Of a DNA stretch of 64,000 nt, positions 28,201 to 36,066 are shown piece after piece. A model generated the notes under the pieces. It was not told where the DNA came from, did not search any database, and saw only the letters and a program-made list of their open reading frames with translations. Both the position numbers and the translations under genes were made by a program. Numbering within the stretch: the stretch's first letter is position 1; the number at the start of each line of letters is the position of its first letter. Source of the DNA: Methylotenera_A sp046594915 (GTDB taxonomy: Bacteria > Pseudomonadota > Gammaproteobacteria > Burkholderiales > Methylophilaceae); NCBI GenBank assembly GCA_046594915.1, contig JBKJRC010000008.1:1-64000 (forward strand), in the 5' to 3' direction.

Positions 28201-28582
28201 TCTCAATCACCAACTCAAGCACTTCTGCCTGCTGAATATTTACGGGAAACGGTAAGTTAATGCGTGCGGGCAGCGCTGAATTATCGACTTTTTTTAGCGT
28301 ATCGCGCATGGTGATTAACAAGCGTTTTGCACGCATTTTTTCCACAAACAATTTGCCATCAGTAGGCGATAACTGCCAACTTGATTCCAGTTTTTCCAAT
28401 TTCAGATGCACATTATCGACGTCATAATCCAGCGTATCCAAGTTAGAACTGCCGCTAATGATCATTTCGCCCTGCGCAGCGGTAAACATCAGCAAAATGA
28501 CACTTAATAAAGCCGCTTTAATATAACGACTTGAAATAAAACAACTTGATATAAAACGACTTGATATAAAAAAATTGGACAT
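25223..28582 (-). CDS. tamB: Translocation and assembly module subunit TamB
   Basis: A 1119-residue AsmA-like periplasmic bridge protein anchored in the inner membrane. It works with TamA in outer-membrane protein or phospholipid transport. A single N-terminal membrane segment (about 20-38) is followed by a very long beta-rich region and a C-terminal DUF490/TamB domain ending TFRFK, with the conserved LSWLILGHG near residue 1020. The N-terminus contains a three-copy 15-base repeat (FISSR-like). The start overlaps the tamA stop as TAATG. Confidence 0.93.
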   Translation of the reverse strand: MSNFFISSRFISSCFISSRYIKAALLSVILLMFTAAQGEMIISGSSNLDTLDYDVDNVHLKLEKLESSWQLSPTDGKLFVEKMRAKRLLITMRDTLKKVDNSALPARINLPFPVNIQQAEVLELVIETPTETYTVNNVQFDLAADAKTIQLNYLRAATPFGQAEIKLNMQNANPFALTGKVSIQQASQNGSIAYDVTTNLFGNLKVLTFESDAMLALQNNQIALMQSESNNNATARIHANGEIGLADAYPFVLNAKISEFHPERLGNYPAGLLNINLSLQGNLSQGNLSTQTDAQDGLQLQFSTTDSYLVVNHVKQPLLSAGKMTYINKQIQQIDFNATLLNNSVKASGSLGAVDSTLEWQADFPDLRLLGAQFSGTAQANGAFTGAFDNLAMRLNVAAQKLNLPNAIKIEKLAGQASLQAGAQGKVDATFNATGLKVAQNPIVNSALSLQGTRAAHRLKLTAAAQNKTQEKANPLQFETTLQGGLIEDEWQGSIQSLALKGETPVTLQAPAKLHLTTQDIFLESTVLQLAKGRVEVNRLNAGSKGFVSKGSLVNIALDDIAPSVFELPPKLQGNPVFSGTWDVNAVESANASIIFKLDSGDLSLADARGATKLLGLQEGKVELQIVNNQVNLVWLLKGEQLGYFNGHVTTMLTKVESGFSLMASAPLTLASNAQLNTIAWLPLSEALADARLDGALTMQVEAKGTIQKPNLRGNMTAKNLQFILPVRGVSFTEGMLQATFENDELRITQAAFKGGDGYLRSNGTLQMVSNQPKIELNWVAEQFTVISGADRLLILNGAGKTTLEADLFTISGDFKVAKGLLELPDDSVPQLDDDVEVLGRTELINESALKILLNNLRVDLGDDFTLRGRGLDAQLSGAVTLLGLTQYHPHAEGSIRVKKGSYTAYGQVLNITRGIISFNGAVDNPGLNIRAMRYAVNDNASLITSNAETVRNKDEITGSNFSQTTTNGVQNVNAGVEITGNGLNPSIKLVSEPNVPDTEKLSWLILGHGTEQAGNSDFALLSLAAGAVLSSDNSLPLQTKLARAAGLDELSFSGADADTAALTFGKRLSSQLYLSYQKSVSGLLDVARLTFQITPRWAIQAETGTESAVDALYTFRFK
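28527..28571. repeat. Three tandem 15-base repeats in the tamB start
   Basis: Three head-to-tail 15-base units (28527-28541, 28542-28556, 28557-28571), differing at one or two positions. On the minus strand they encode FISSR, FISSC and FISSR within the first 20 residues of TamB. The unit is in frame, so copy-number change would lengthen or shorten the cytoplasmic tip by five residues. Confidence 0.85.
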
Positions 28583-30444
28583 TAAAACGCCACCCCAAGG
28601 TTAAAGTGCAAGCGATATTCTTTCACGGCCTCGCCATAGGCAACATCTGCACCAATGGCGCCAATCGGGCTTTTCCAGCGCACGCCTAAGCCGTAGCCAT
28701 AAACAGGCTTCAAATCTTGCAGCGTATTGGCGGCATTACCAAAATCCACAAACACGGCGGCGCCCCATTGTTTGGTTAACCACTGAATCGCCTCTACACT
28801 GCCAGTGACTAAGTAACGGCCACCAACAATTGCATCGCCTTCTTTCACGCCCAAACTTTCGTAGGCATAACCACGCACAGATTGATCGCCACCAGCACGG
28901 AATAAAAACGCAGCTGGCGCACTGTTTCTGCCGTTGACCATGCCAAATTCGGTGCGTGCAATTAATTGTGTGGTTGTGGTTAACGGATAATAACCCTGCA
29001 CTTTTGCATAGCTTTGTAAAAAACGGCCGTTCGATAATTCTTCCAGCGGTGCGACCGCAAATTGGGTATTGAATAAATAGCCAAGCGTTGGGTTGCGGTC
29101 GTTATCGGTGCGGCGCAGGGTAATGCCGTAAGAAAGCGTCGCTACCTTTTTAGTGGCAGAAGGTGCACTGTCTAGTTGTTGATGCTCAATCAAATAAGCA
29201 GCGCCAATGGTTTGCTCAGTTCTGCGCGGACCCCAGCTTCTGTTAACGCCCGTTTGTCCAGACGTGGTAATTTGACCTTCAATCACGCGGCGTTCTACAC
29301 CAGCGTTGATGCTATCGCGATAACCGTTGCTATCGGTTGGTAAACGAATCAACGCGCCAACTGATTGTGCGCGTTGCTCTGGTTTTAAACTGCTGGTTAG
29401 CCTCCAACCGCGATCAAATAAATTAAGGTCATCATAAGTGAGCTGCGCCCGCGCGCCTGTGTTGGTACTGTATCCAGCGCCTACGCCTACTTTAATCGAT
29501 TGGTTTTCTTGCACACTGACTTTAACGGGTATCACTTCTGTATCGGCAGATGTGGTGCTAGCCGTCACTTCTACGCCACGAAAATAACCGCTTTCTTCTA
29601 AACGGGATTGCAGAATTTGCAACCGCGTTTGACTATAAGTACTGCCAGGTTTAATGCGATTTAGGTCTTGAATAATGCTGGCAGGATAACGCTCTAATCC
29701 TTCAATTTGCAATTCGCCAAAGGTAAAACTTGGGCCACTATCCACTTCTATAGCAATTGCAACTGAGCCTAATTCTGGATTCACCTCGGCTTTGCTGGCT
29801 TTAATCGTGGCGTTCGGATAGCGCTCCACCAACAAGCTAATCAGCAAACGGCGCTTGGCTTGGCTCCAATCCTCTTGCCTGAACTGCGAACCAGGTTGTA
29901 ATAACCAATTTTGTTTAAGGCTTGCCATGCTGGCGGTTCTGGCAGTTAAATCGGCGTTATCTTGCTGCAAAATACTGCCGCTAAACTGCAAATCGACGCT
30001 ACTCACCAGCACTGGCTTGCCGGGATCCACCACAAAAGTCGCCTGCGACACACCAGAAACGGTGTCAATCGAAGGCTTAATCTCTGGCGAAAAATAGCCT
30101 TCTGTGGCCAGTAAATCGCGGATGGCTTGCGGTGTTGCATGATACAACCGAAGCCATTCTGCTGGCGACATGCGCGGATTATCGCGCCATTTGATAATGT
30201 CTAAATGCTTTTGCAGCAAGTCTTTTAACGGCGTGGTTTCACCACTCGATTGCGCATTGGGCAATACAGTGATTTCAACCGCGTAATTTGGTTCGGCCGC
30301 CAATAAATGCGTTGAAAATAACCCAAAAAAAATCGTGGCAGTGATAATAAAATACTGTGTAAAAAAATGCTGAATAACGCGATGCTGCTTAACATTGACT
30401 AATTTATTAACCACGGCCAATTTATTATTACGTATCGTGAACAT
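28582..30444 (-). CDS. tamA: Translocation and assembly module subunit TamA (BamA/Omp85 family)
   Basis: A 620-residue outer-membrane protein. A signal sequence ends near residue 50 (LLAAEPN). POTRA-type domains follow at about 55-270. The C-terminal 16-strand Omp85 barrel includes the lid-lock motif in FRAGGDQSVRGYAYESLG and the segment VFVDFGNA. The terminal beta-signal ends in LHFNLGVAF with a final phenylalanine. It overlaps recJ upstream and tamB downstream, so the pair is cotranscribed. Confidence 0.93.
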   Translation of the reverse strand: MFTIRNNKLAVVNKLVNVKQHRVIQHFFTQYFIITATIFFGLFSTHLLAAEPNYAVEITVLPNAQSSGETTPLKDLLQKHLDIIKWRDNPRMSPAEWLRLYHATPQAIRDLLATEGYFSPEIKPSIDTVSGVSQATFVVDPGKPVLVSSVDLQFSGSILQQDNADLTARTASMASLKQNWLLQPGSQFRQEDWSQAKRRLLISLLVERYPNATIKASKAEVNPELGSVAIAIEVDSGPSFTFGELQIEGLERYPASIIQDLNRIKPGSTYSQTRLQILQSRLEESGYFRGVEVTASTTSADTEVIPVKVSVQENQSIKVGVGAGYSTNTGARAQLTYDDLNLFDRGWRLTSSLKPEQRAQSVGALIRLPTDSNGYRDSINAGVERRVIEGQITTSGQTGVNRSWGPRRTEQTIGAAYLIEHQQLDSAPSATKKVATLSYGITLRRTDNDRNPTLGYLFNTQFAVAPLEELSNGRFLQSYAKVQGYYPLTTTTQLIARTEFGMVNGRNSAPAAFLFRAGGDQSVRGYAYESLGVKEGDAIVGGRYLVTGSVEAIQWLTKQWGAAVFVDFGNAANTLQDLKPVYGYGLGVRWKSPIGAIGADVAYGEAVKEYRLHFNLGVAF

Positions 30445-32146
30445 ATTTCAACTGCAACTGCAAGGTTTGCAAGCCTTTGTATTCATTGGCTTCCAACGCG
30501 TACGCCGCTATTACTTGCTGCGGCAGATTTTCTTGGTGGTTAAAGTAAATCGCATCAAAGCGTTTTTGGTCTTTTTCTAGGGTTAACTTAAGGTGTTTTT
30601 CGCCCACAATGCGTTGGTTAACTACTTGAAAATAATCATAAAATAATGGTTGGTTAAAGCCTTGTCCCCACACTTGCCTAGACAATAATTGCGCAGTTTT
30701 CAGGTTTAACTCGTCCGCGTGCAAACCACCATCTGTTTCTAGCACGGACTGCAAATCCGCTTCTGTTAACAGTGTTTTTACCACCGCTTCAAACGCTGCT
30801 TCAAACGCCAGAAAATCGGTTTGGCGAATACTCAAACCTGCCGCCATGGCGTGGCCGCCAAATTTCACAATCAAATCGGGATAGCGTTTGGTGACTAAAT
30901 CCAGCGCATCGCGCAAGTGCAAATTGGCAATAGAGCGGCCAGAGCCTTTCAGCAAGCCATCGCTAGCTCGAGCAAATACAATCGCCGGGCGATGGTAGCG
31001 CTCTTTTAAACGCGACGCCAAAATACCAATTACGCCCTGATGCCAATCTGCGTTAAATAAGCTAATACTAAATTGCGCCTGCACTTCAACGTTGTCTAAA
31101 ATCGCCAATGCGCTATCTTGCATATCAGCTTCGATATTGCGGCGCTCCATATTCAACTCATGCAAGGTTTGTGCTTTTTGTGCGGCATCTGTTGCATTTT
31201 CCGCCAGCAAACAGGCAATGCCCAAGCGCATATCGTCTAATCGGCCAGCGGCATTTAACCTTGGCCCAACATAAAAACCTAAATCCTGTGCCGTTGTTTT
31301 GCTTGGCTCGCGCCCTGCCACTTGCAATAACGCGCTGATACCCACACAGCAAGCGCCTGCACGGATGCGACGCAAGCCTTGTTCTACTAAAATACGGTTA
31401 TTCGCGTCTAATTTGACTAAATCGGCCACCGTACCCAACGCTACCAAATCAAGCAGCTCAGTTAAATTGGGTTCTGGCTGGCTTGCAAAGCAACCGCGTT
31501 TGCGTAATTCGGCGCGCAATGCCAGCAGCACATAAAACATCACGCCTACGCCAGCTAGATGTTTACTTTTAAAATTACAGCCATGTTGATTCGGGTTCAC
31601 AATACAGGCCGCTTGCGGCGTCATATCGCTGGGTAAGTGGTGATCCGTTACCAACACTTGAATGCTCAGTGCATTGGCGGCCGCGACACCCTCAACACTG
31701 GCAATCCCGTTATCAACAGTGACTAAAATATCGGGTGTTAAAGTGGCAGCCAAAGCGACGATTTCAGGCGTTAAGCCATAGCCATACTCAAAGCGATTCG
31801 GCACCAGAAAATCGATTTGGCTGCTTGAATTTAACAGCTGACAAAACTGGCGCAAACCCTTTACCGCAAGCGCAGTTGCCGTCGCGCCATCGGCATCGTA
31901 ATCGCCTATCACCAATATCTTTTTATTGGCTGCAATCGCATTGGCCAGCAATTGCGCCATTTGCGTGTTACTAGTGAGTTGTTCTGGCGGAATAATATGC
32001 GTTAATGTTGTTTCTAGTTCGCTTTTGCGCTCAACCCCGCGCGCGGCATATAAACGCGCGAGTAGCGGATTTTCACCCGCAGCAATCAGCGCATCGACAA
32101 TCGTATGGTTAAATGCACGCGCTTTAATTTGCATAAGACTGTTCAT
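30428..32146 (-). CDS. recJ: Single-stranded-DNA-specific exonuclease RecJ
   Basis: A 572-residue 5'-3' ssDNA exonuclease of recombination and mismatch repair. The DHH motifs are clear: IGDYDADGATATAL (about residue 78), VTDHHLP, and LVALGTVADL. The DHHA1 domain carries KFGGHAMAAG. The length matches E. coli RecJ. It overlaps the upstream small gene by 23 bases and tamA by 17 bases. Confidence 0.96.
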   Translation of the reverse strand: MNSLMQIKARAFNHTIVDALIAAGENPLLARLYAARGVERKSELETTLTHIIPPEQLTSNTQMAQLLANAIAANKKILVIGDYDADGATATALAVKGLRQFCQLLNSSSQIDFLVPNRFEYGYGLTPEIVALAATLTPDILVTVDNGIASVEGVAAANALSIQVLVTDHHLPSDMTPQAACIVNPNQHGCNFKSKHLAGVGVMFYVLLALRAELRKRGCFASQPEPNLTELLDLVALGTVADLVKLDANNRILVEQGLRRIRAGACCVGISALLQVAGREPSKTTAQDLGFYVGPRLNAAGRLDDMRLGIACLLAENATDAAQKAQTLHELNMERRNIEADMQDSALAILDNVEVQAQFSISLFNADWHQGVIGILASRLKERYHRPAIVFARASDGLLKGSGRSIANLHLRDALDLVTKRYPDLIVKFGGHAMAAGLSIRQTDFLAFEAAFEAVVKTLLTEADLQSVLETDGGLHADELNLKTAQLLSRQVWGQGFNQPLFYDYFQVVNQRIVGEKHLKLTLEKDQKRFDAIYFNHQENLPQQVIAAYALEANEYKGLQTLQLQLKYVHDT

Positions 32147-32651
32147 CGAGTTGGATAATTTGCCCGCCGCCGTAGCACCAGATAGTGTTAACGGTCTGCC
32201 GGCGCTGATTTTCGCGCGCCATATTCACAGGATGCTCAAACAGCAGCATTTGCAGCTCATTCTGACAACTAGCCCACGCCATTGCGCCTTTGCCCGTCGG
32301 CAAAAAAGCATTAATATTTTGATTGATTGCGCGCTGCGGATTCACTGTTTCGATGTTGGGATTACACTGTAAGCGCAAAAACCATTGCTGCTGATGCCAA
32401 AAAAACTGCATATTATCTGCCGCAAAATGGGTGTTAAGTGACTGAGTTAACGCATCGACTTCTTGTGAATCTAATACTAACGGCACTGGTGCGGCCAAGC
32501 TAAAACTATCGCGCTGTAGCAGCAAATGTACCGGCGCTGCATACAGCCAATAAGCGTCTTCGGGCTGATTACCCGCTTGTTGCCAAGCCAATGCCGCGTG
32601 CGGCAATGCTGGTTGGAATATTTTTTTAAGAAAGGTAAACATCGACGCCAT
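32124..32651 (-). CDS. Conserved hypothetical protein upstream of recJ
   Basis: A 175-residue protein with no membrane segment or signal peptide. It resembles the C-terminal part of a betaproteobacterial family often labelled cofactor-independent phosphoglycerate mutase-like. Recognisable blocks are WLYAAPVHLLLQRD, NELQMLLFEHPVN and VNTIWCYGGG. As I remember the family it is about 300 residues or more, so this copy may be shortened. The phosphatase metal-binding residues are not visible. Its function is unknown. It overlaps recJ and is probably the first gene of the recJ-tamA-tamB unit. Confidence 0.7.
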   Translation of the reverse strand: MASMFTFLKKIFQPALPHAALAWQQAGNQPEDAYWLYAAPVHLLLQRDSFSLAAPVPLVLDSQEVDALTQSLNTHFAADNMQFFWHQQQWFLRLQCNPNIETVNPQRAINQNINAFLPTGKGAMAWASCQNELQMLLFEHPVNMARENQRRQTVNTIWCYGGGQIIQLDEQSYAN

Positions 32652-32748
32652 TTTAACACTGCATTGTTTTATTCAAACCTTGCTTTTAAAAACTTTGCCG
32701 ATTGATTGGGTTAAGGTTGGCATTAAGTTAAACGCAGTTTATACAATA

Positions 32749-32782
32749 AAAATCGCACCTCATTAAATTAACGTGCGATTTT
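32749..32782. terminator. Intrinsic terminator after the glycine-zipper gene
   Basis: A 10-bp perfect stem (32749-32758 with 32773-32782; AAAATCGCAC and its complement) with a 14-nt loop and U-runs on both strands. It lies 40 to 70 bases downstream of the minus-strand gene at 32826. Confidence 0.7.
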
Positions 32783-32825
32783 ACTTTTTTTTACATTCCG
32801 CTATTTATTAGCGGTTACATTCAGA

Positions 32826-33497
32826 TTACCAATACTTGCGGTCTTTATGTTTGCCATGTTTATTACCATGTCCGTGGCCGCGGCGATCGTCTCCGTCGTC
32901 ATCCCATCTATCATCATCGTTTCTGTCATTATCCCATCTAGCGTTATTCCAGCCAGATGGTTGATAGCTGACGTTTGAGATATAACCGCCTGACCTGACA
33001 GCCACTTGAACTGGCACATAACGGCCTGGATCACGATCCATCACGGTCGAATATTGGCGACCGTTATACTCGTAATTCACCAAGTAACCGGCGTTAACCG
33101 TTTGCCAGTTATCCACTGTAACGCAGCGATCGACTGGGCGCGTTTCTACCCGTTCACGTCCATAACCTTGGCGATTATTATCGATACGATCACCCACTAT
33201 CGCACCAACGCCAGCGCCAATCGCTGCCGTTGCAACACGTCCATTACCACCGCCAAATCGACTACCAACCAAACCACCGGTAATCCCACCGATAATCGCG
33301 CCACCTAACGAGCGTTGGGGCGTTTCATAATAACTTTCGCGTACATATTCCGTACGACATTCCTGACGTGGGCTATTCACACGCTCGACTTGCGGCGTTA
33401 CCGATAATACCCGTGCGCGATCTTCATAGTCATCATTCGCCAATACTGGCATTGAAACCGTAGCCGCAATTAAACCTAATAACAATGTTTGACGCAT
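32826..33497 (-). CDS. Glycine-zipper 2TM domain envelope protein
   Basis: A 223-residue exported protein. The signal peptide ends at ANDDYE (about residue 20). A glycine-zipper segment at about residues 65-103 (GGAIIGGITGGLVGSR, then AIGAGVGAIVGD) resembles the 17-kDa antigen/SlyB family. A basic-aromatic middle region (VETRPVDRCVTVDNWQ) follows. The tail is Asp/Arg- then Gly/His/Lys-rich and could bind metal. The Shine-Dalgarno sequence AGGAG lies seven bases before the ATG. Function is unknown; such proteins often sit in the outer membrane. Confidence 0.82.
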   Translation of the reverse strand: MRQTLLLGLIAATVSMPVLANDDYEDRARVLSVTPQVERVNSPRQECRTEYVRESYYETPQRSLGGAIIGGITGGLVGSRFGGGNGRVATAAIGAGVGAIVGDRIDNNRQGYGRERVETRPVDRCVTVDNWQTVNAGYLVNYEYNGRQYSTVMDRDPGRYVPVQVAVRSGGYISNVSYQPSGWNNARWDNDRNDDDRWDDDGDDRRGHGHGNKHGKHKDRKYW

Positions 33498-33674
33498 TTT
33501 AATTCTCCTGATTTTGTCTCTGCGTAGTTGGGCAGATGAGCTGTAAACGGGCTATCGAATTATTTTGCTGACGGCAATTTGTTAACAATTTGTAACTCAT
33601 GAATTTCCGTAGGCAGGTAATTTAGCCACTTTACTTTAATTTAAGTGTCAGTATTCATGTGCATTTACGACCAA

Positions 33675-33699
33675 TGTAACTACAGTCACTGTAGCTACA
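33675..33699. promoter_or_regulatory. 25-base palindrome before the pentapeptide-repeat gene
   Basis: The arms TGTAACTACAG (33675-33685) and CTGTAGCTACA (33689-33699) are complementary at 10 of 11 positions around a 3-base centre. A TATACT -10 lies at 33711-33716, so the palindrome covers the -35 zone. It looks like a repressor or activator site; the cognate regulator is not identified. Confidence 0.5.
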
Positions 33700-33760
33700 A
33701 ATTATCTGCCTATACTGTATTGAAAACTGCCACTATGCAGATTATTAATAAGGATTCACC

Positions 33761-34780
33761 ATGAAAAATTTCAATCTTGTTTTAAGCGGCGCGGCACTTT
33801 TATTTGCAAACTTTGCATTGGCAGGAGAATTTGCAGATCACTGCACCAACGGTTTATCTAAAGGCGCGCTGCACAAAACCAACTGCGCTATTAACGAGGT
33901 ATACAAAGGCAAAACCTATTGCTTCAGCAACGAAGGCGCACGCGATTCATTTTTATTTGATCAAGAAAACATGATTGAAAAAGCTGCCACTTTTTATGCT
34001 AAAAATGCCGAAGTAGAACGCGTAAAAGTTACTCAAGGAGAAGCGTTAAGTCAAATTAACAGTAAAACCTGCGATTTAAGCAACAAAGATGCGGGTTATT
34101 TAATTTTTAATGGTTTAGATTTAAGCCATTGCAATATGCAAAACATCAGCTTTTTTGGCGCAGAACTCAAAGGTGCAAAATTAACGGGTGCTAATTTAAA
34201 AGGCGCGTATTTGAATTTAGCGCGCCTGGAAAACGCCGATTTTAGCGGTGCGGATTTAAGCAATGCGACTATTTTTCAGGCGATTTTTGATAAAACCAAC
34301 TTTAAAAATGCCAACCTGACCAACGCGCGCATGATTGGCACACTGGGCAAAGTGGATATGAGTGGTGCTAATATCAGCAAAGGCCGTTTTGGCTTAGATG
34401 TGGGCAATCAGCCAATGGGACAAATGAAGTTTGATTCGATTGGTGGTAATTTTGTGGGTACCAATTTTGAAAATGCCGATTTAAATATCGCGGCTTTTAG
34501 TTTTGCCGATTTAACCAACGCCAATTTGCGTGGCGCTAATTTGCATCGTGCCGATTTAACCAAAGCTAACTTAACCGGCGCCGATTTAACTGGTGCTAAT
34601 TTAACCGATGCCGATGTGGACGATGCTAATTTTAAAGATGTTAAAGGCTTAAACACCGTAAAAGGTTTTAATACGGTAAAAGGTAAATGCCTGGATTGCG
34701 CAGTGACGGCGAAAAATGCTGTTAAGCTGGAATCGTCTACAATAGCCAATAATCCAGCTAATTTAGCCGAAGCGCAATAA
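33761..34780 (+). CDS. Exported YHS-like and pentapeptide-repeat protein
   Basis: A 339-residue secreted protein. The signal peptide is cleaved after FALA (residue 21). Residues about 40-80 (VYKGKTYCFSNEGARDSF, then DQENMIEKA) resemble a YHS domain, a small metal-associated module, here with C42 and C54. From residue 110 to about 295 runs a right-handed pentapeptide beta-helix, with repeats such as GANLKGAYLN and GADLTGANLT. The tail carries a CxxC (KCLDCA). The Shine-Dalgarno sequence AAGGA precedes the ATG. Function is unknown. The gene is monocistronic, behind a palindrome and before a strong hairpin. Confidence 0.82.
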   Translation: MKNFNLVLSGAALLFANFALAGEFADHCTNGLSKGALHKTNCAINEVYKGKTYCFSNEGARDSFLFDQENMIEKAATFYAKNAEVERVKVTQGEALSQINSKTCDLSNKDAGYLIFNGLDLSHCNMQNISFFGAELKGAKLTGANLKGAYLNLARLENADFSGADLSNATIFQAIFDKTNFKNANLTNARMIGTLGKVDMSGANISKGRFGLDVGNQPMGQMKFDSIGGNFVGTNFENADLNIAAFSFADLTNANLRGANLHRADLTKANLTGADLTGANLTDADVDDANFKDVKGLNTVKGFNTVKGKCLDCAVTAKNAVKLESSTIANNPANLAEAQ

Positions 34781-34849
34781 ATATTGCGCTTAAAATAGGG
34801 TTAAGTTCTTAAATTAAATTCTTAAATTAAACGATGAAATATGGCTATT

Positions 34850-34884
34850 AAATACAGTTAAGTTTAAAACTTAACTGTATTTTT
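34850..34884. terminator. Strong bidirectional terminator hairpin
   Basis: Two 16-base perfectly complementary arms (34850-34865 and 34867-34882) with A- and T-runs outside. It separates the convergent pentapeptide-repeat and persulfide dioxygenase genes. Just upstream (34806-34831) is a perfect tandem duplication of a 13-base unit. Confidence 0.85.
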
Positions 34885-34914
34885 ACTGGTATTTTTAACT
34901 AGCAAATGATTGAT

Positions 34915-35616
34915 TCAACCTTGCTGAATCGTTTCTTCTGTCACGCCGCACAAACGATTTAACGGCACGGCAATATCTATTAAAGTTGGTTTAGGTAAAT
35001 TAAGCGCAGCCATCATTTGAATAAACTGATCGCGCGATTGATTGGCCAAGCGCGGATTAATGCTTTTTTCTTGCCCCACACAACTCACGCGCCTGCCTTG
35101 ATAATCGTGCGCGGGGTAAATCAGCATTTCATCGGGCAAGCTAAATAGTTTTTGCGTAATACTGTCATACAGAATGCCCGCATCGCCACCCTGAAAATCC
35201 GTGCGTCCGCAACCGTTAATTAGCAAAGCATCGCCCGTAAAAACACGGTCTCCCCATAAATATGAAACGCTACCTGCGGTGTGTCCAGGTGTAGAAATCA
35301 CAGCGATTTTTTGATTGCCCAGCGTGAATATATCGCCATGTTTAAATTGCATATCAGCACTAGACGCGCCACAAAGTGCGCCAATACCAGTTTGAATCGC
35401 CAATTTTTCTCTGAGCTCTCCGCTAGCAGTGATGTGATCAGCATGCACATGCGTTTCGATTGAGTATTTTAGTTGCACTTCATCGTGCTTAAGTAGATCT
35501 AGATATACATTAACATGCCTGGCGACAGGATCTATTAACAAAGCCTCATGCGAATCGTCATCCACGATCAAGTAAGTATAAGTCGATGATTCTGTATCAA
35601 ATAATTGTTTAAACAT
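34915..35616 (-). CDS. Persulfide dioxygenase (ETHE1-like MBL-fold)
   Basis: A 233-residue non-haem iron enzyme that oxidises glutathione persulfide to sulfite. The metallo-beta-lactamase ligands are H56, H58, D60 and H61 (THVHADH), H112 (TPGHTAG), D129 and H170 (YPAHDY). The GRTDFQGGD block near residue 137 distinguishes persulfide dioxygenases from glyoxalase II. The ATG at 35616 follows GGGG at a good distance; a GTG 12 bases upstream is less likely. It is divergent from the bigR-sqr operon, fitting a sulfide detoxification role. Confidence 0.9.
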   Translation of the reverse strand: MFKQLFDTESSTYTYLIVDDDSHEALLIDPVARHVNVYLDLLKHDEVQLKYSIETHVHADHITASGELREKLAIQTGIGALCGASSADMQFKHGDIFTLGNQKIAVISTPGHTAGSVSYLWGDRVFTGDALLINGCGRTDFQGGDAGILYDSITQKLFSLPDEMLIYPAHDYQGRRVSCVGQEKSINPRLANQSRDQFIQMMAALNLPKPTLIDIAVPLNRLCGVTEETIQQG

Positions 35617-35644
35617 TGCGTACCCCACAGTTTTAAAAATTAAC

Positions 35645-35673
35645 TTGAATTATAATATACTTTTTTATATAAT
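35645..35673 (+). promoter_or_regulatory. bigR promoter and probable BigR operator region
   Basis: TTGAAT (35645-35650), a 17-base spacer and TATAAT (35668-35673) form a near-consensus promoter. It lies in an extremely A/T-rich intergenic stretch with several overlapping dyads (for example AATAT/ATATT at 35671-35684). Divergent promoters overlap here. BigR-type regulators bind such AT-rich dyads, so autoregulation is likely. Confidence 0.55.
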
Positions 35674-35704
35674 ATATAAATATTAATTGTTAACCGATTG
35701 AATC

Positions 35705-36049
35705 ATGGCAAAAACCAGCGTATCAGCAAGCAATACTTTACAGACAGGTGAAATAGATTTTGATGAACTGCGCGCGTCGGCCGATAAAGCCTGTCGCTTA
35801 ATGAGAAATATGGCAAATGCGGATCGCTTGATGTTGCTTTGCCAGTTGTCCCTTGGTGAAAAATCGGTAGGCGAATTAGAGGCTATATTAGATATTCGCC
35901 AACCTACCTTATCGCAACAACTAACTGTGTTGCGCGAGGCAGAATTAGTAGCTACGCGTCGAGAAGGAAAAAGTATTTTTTATCGTATTTCCAGCCAATC
36001 TGCCATGGCCGTCATGCAGGTTTTACATCAAGAAATTTGTCAGAATTAA
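35705..36049 (+). CDS. bigR: ArsR-family persulfide-sensing repressor, BigR/SqrR type
   Basis: A 114-residue winged-helix repressor. The DNA-binding helices are around LDIRQPTLSQQLTVLREAELV (residues 62-82). Two cysteines, C46 (LLCQLS) and C112 (EICQN), are 66 residues apart. This matches the spacing of the reactive pair known in BigR and SqrR, which form a tetrasulfide or disulfide on sulfide stress and release DNA. C30 is extra. It heads an operon of sulfide genes and is divergent from the persulfide dioxygenase, probably repressing both sides. Confidence 0.88.
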   Translation: MAKTSVSASNTLQTGEIDFDELRASADKACRLMRNMANADRLMLLCQLSLGEKSVGELEAILDIRQPTLSQQLTVLREAELVATRREGKSIFYRISSQSAMAVMQVLHQEICQN

Positions 36050-36066
36050 AAAATTAAGGGTTAATT

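Noticed and set aside
34806..34831. Perfect tandem 13-base duplication as a possible mobile-element scar
   Set aside because: It is only a simple AT-rich duplication with no inverted repeats or element nearby.
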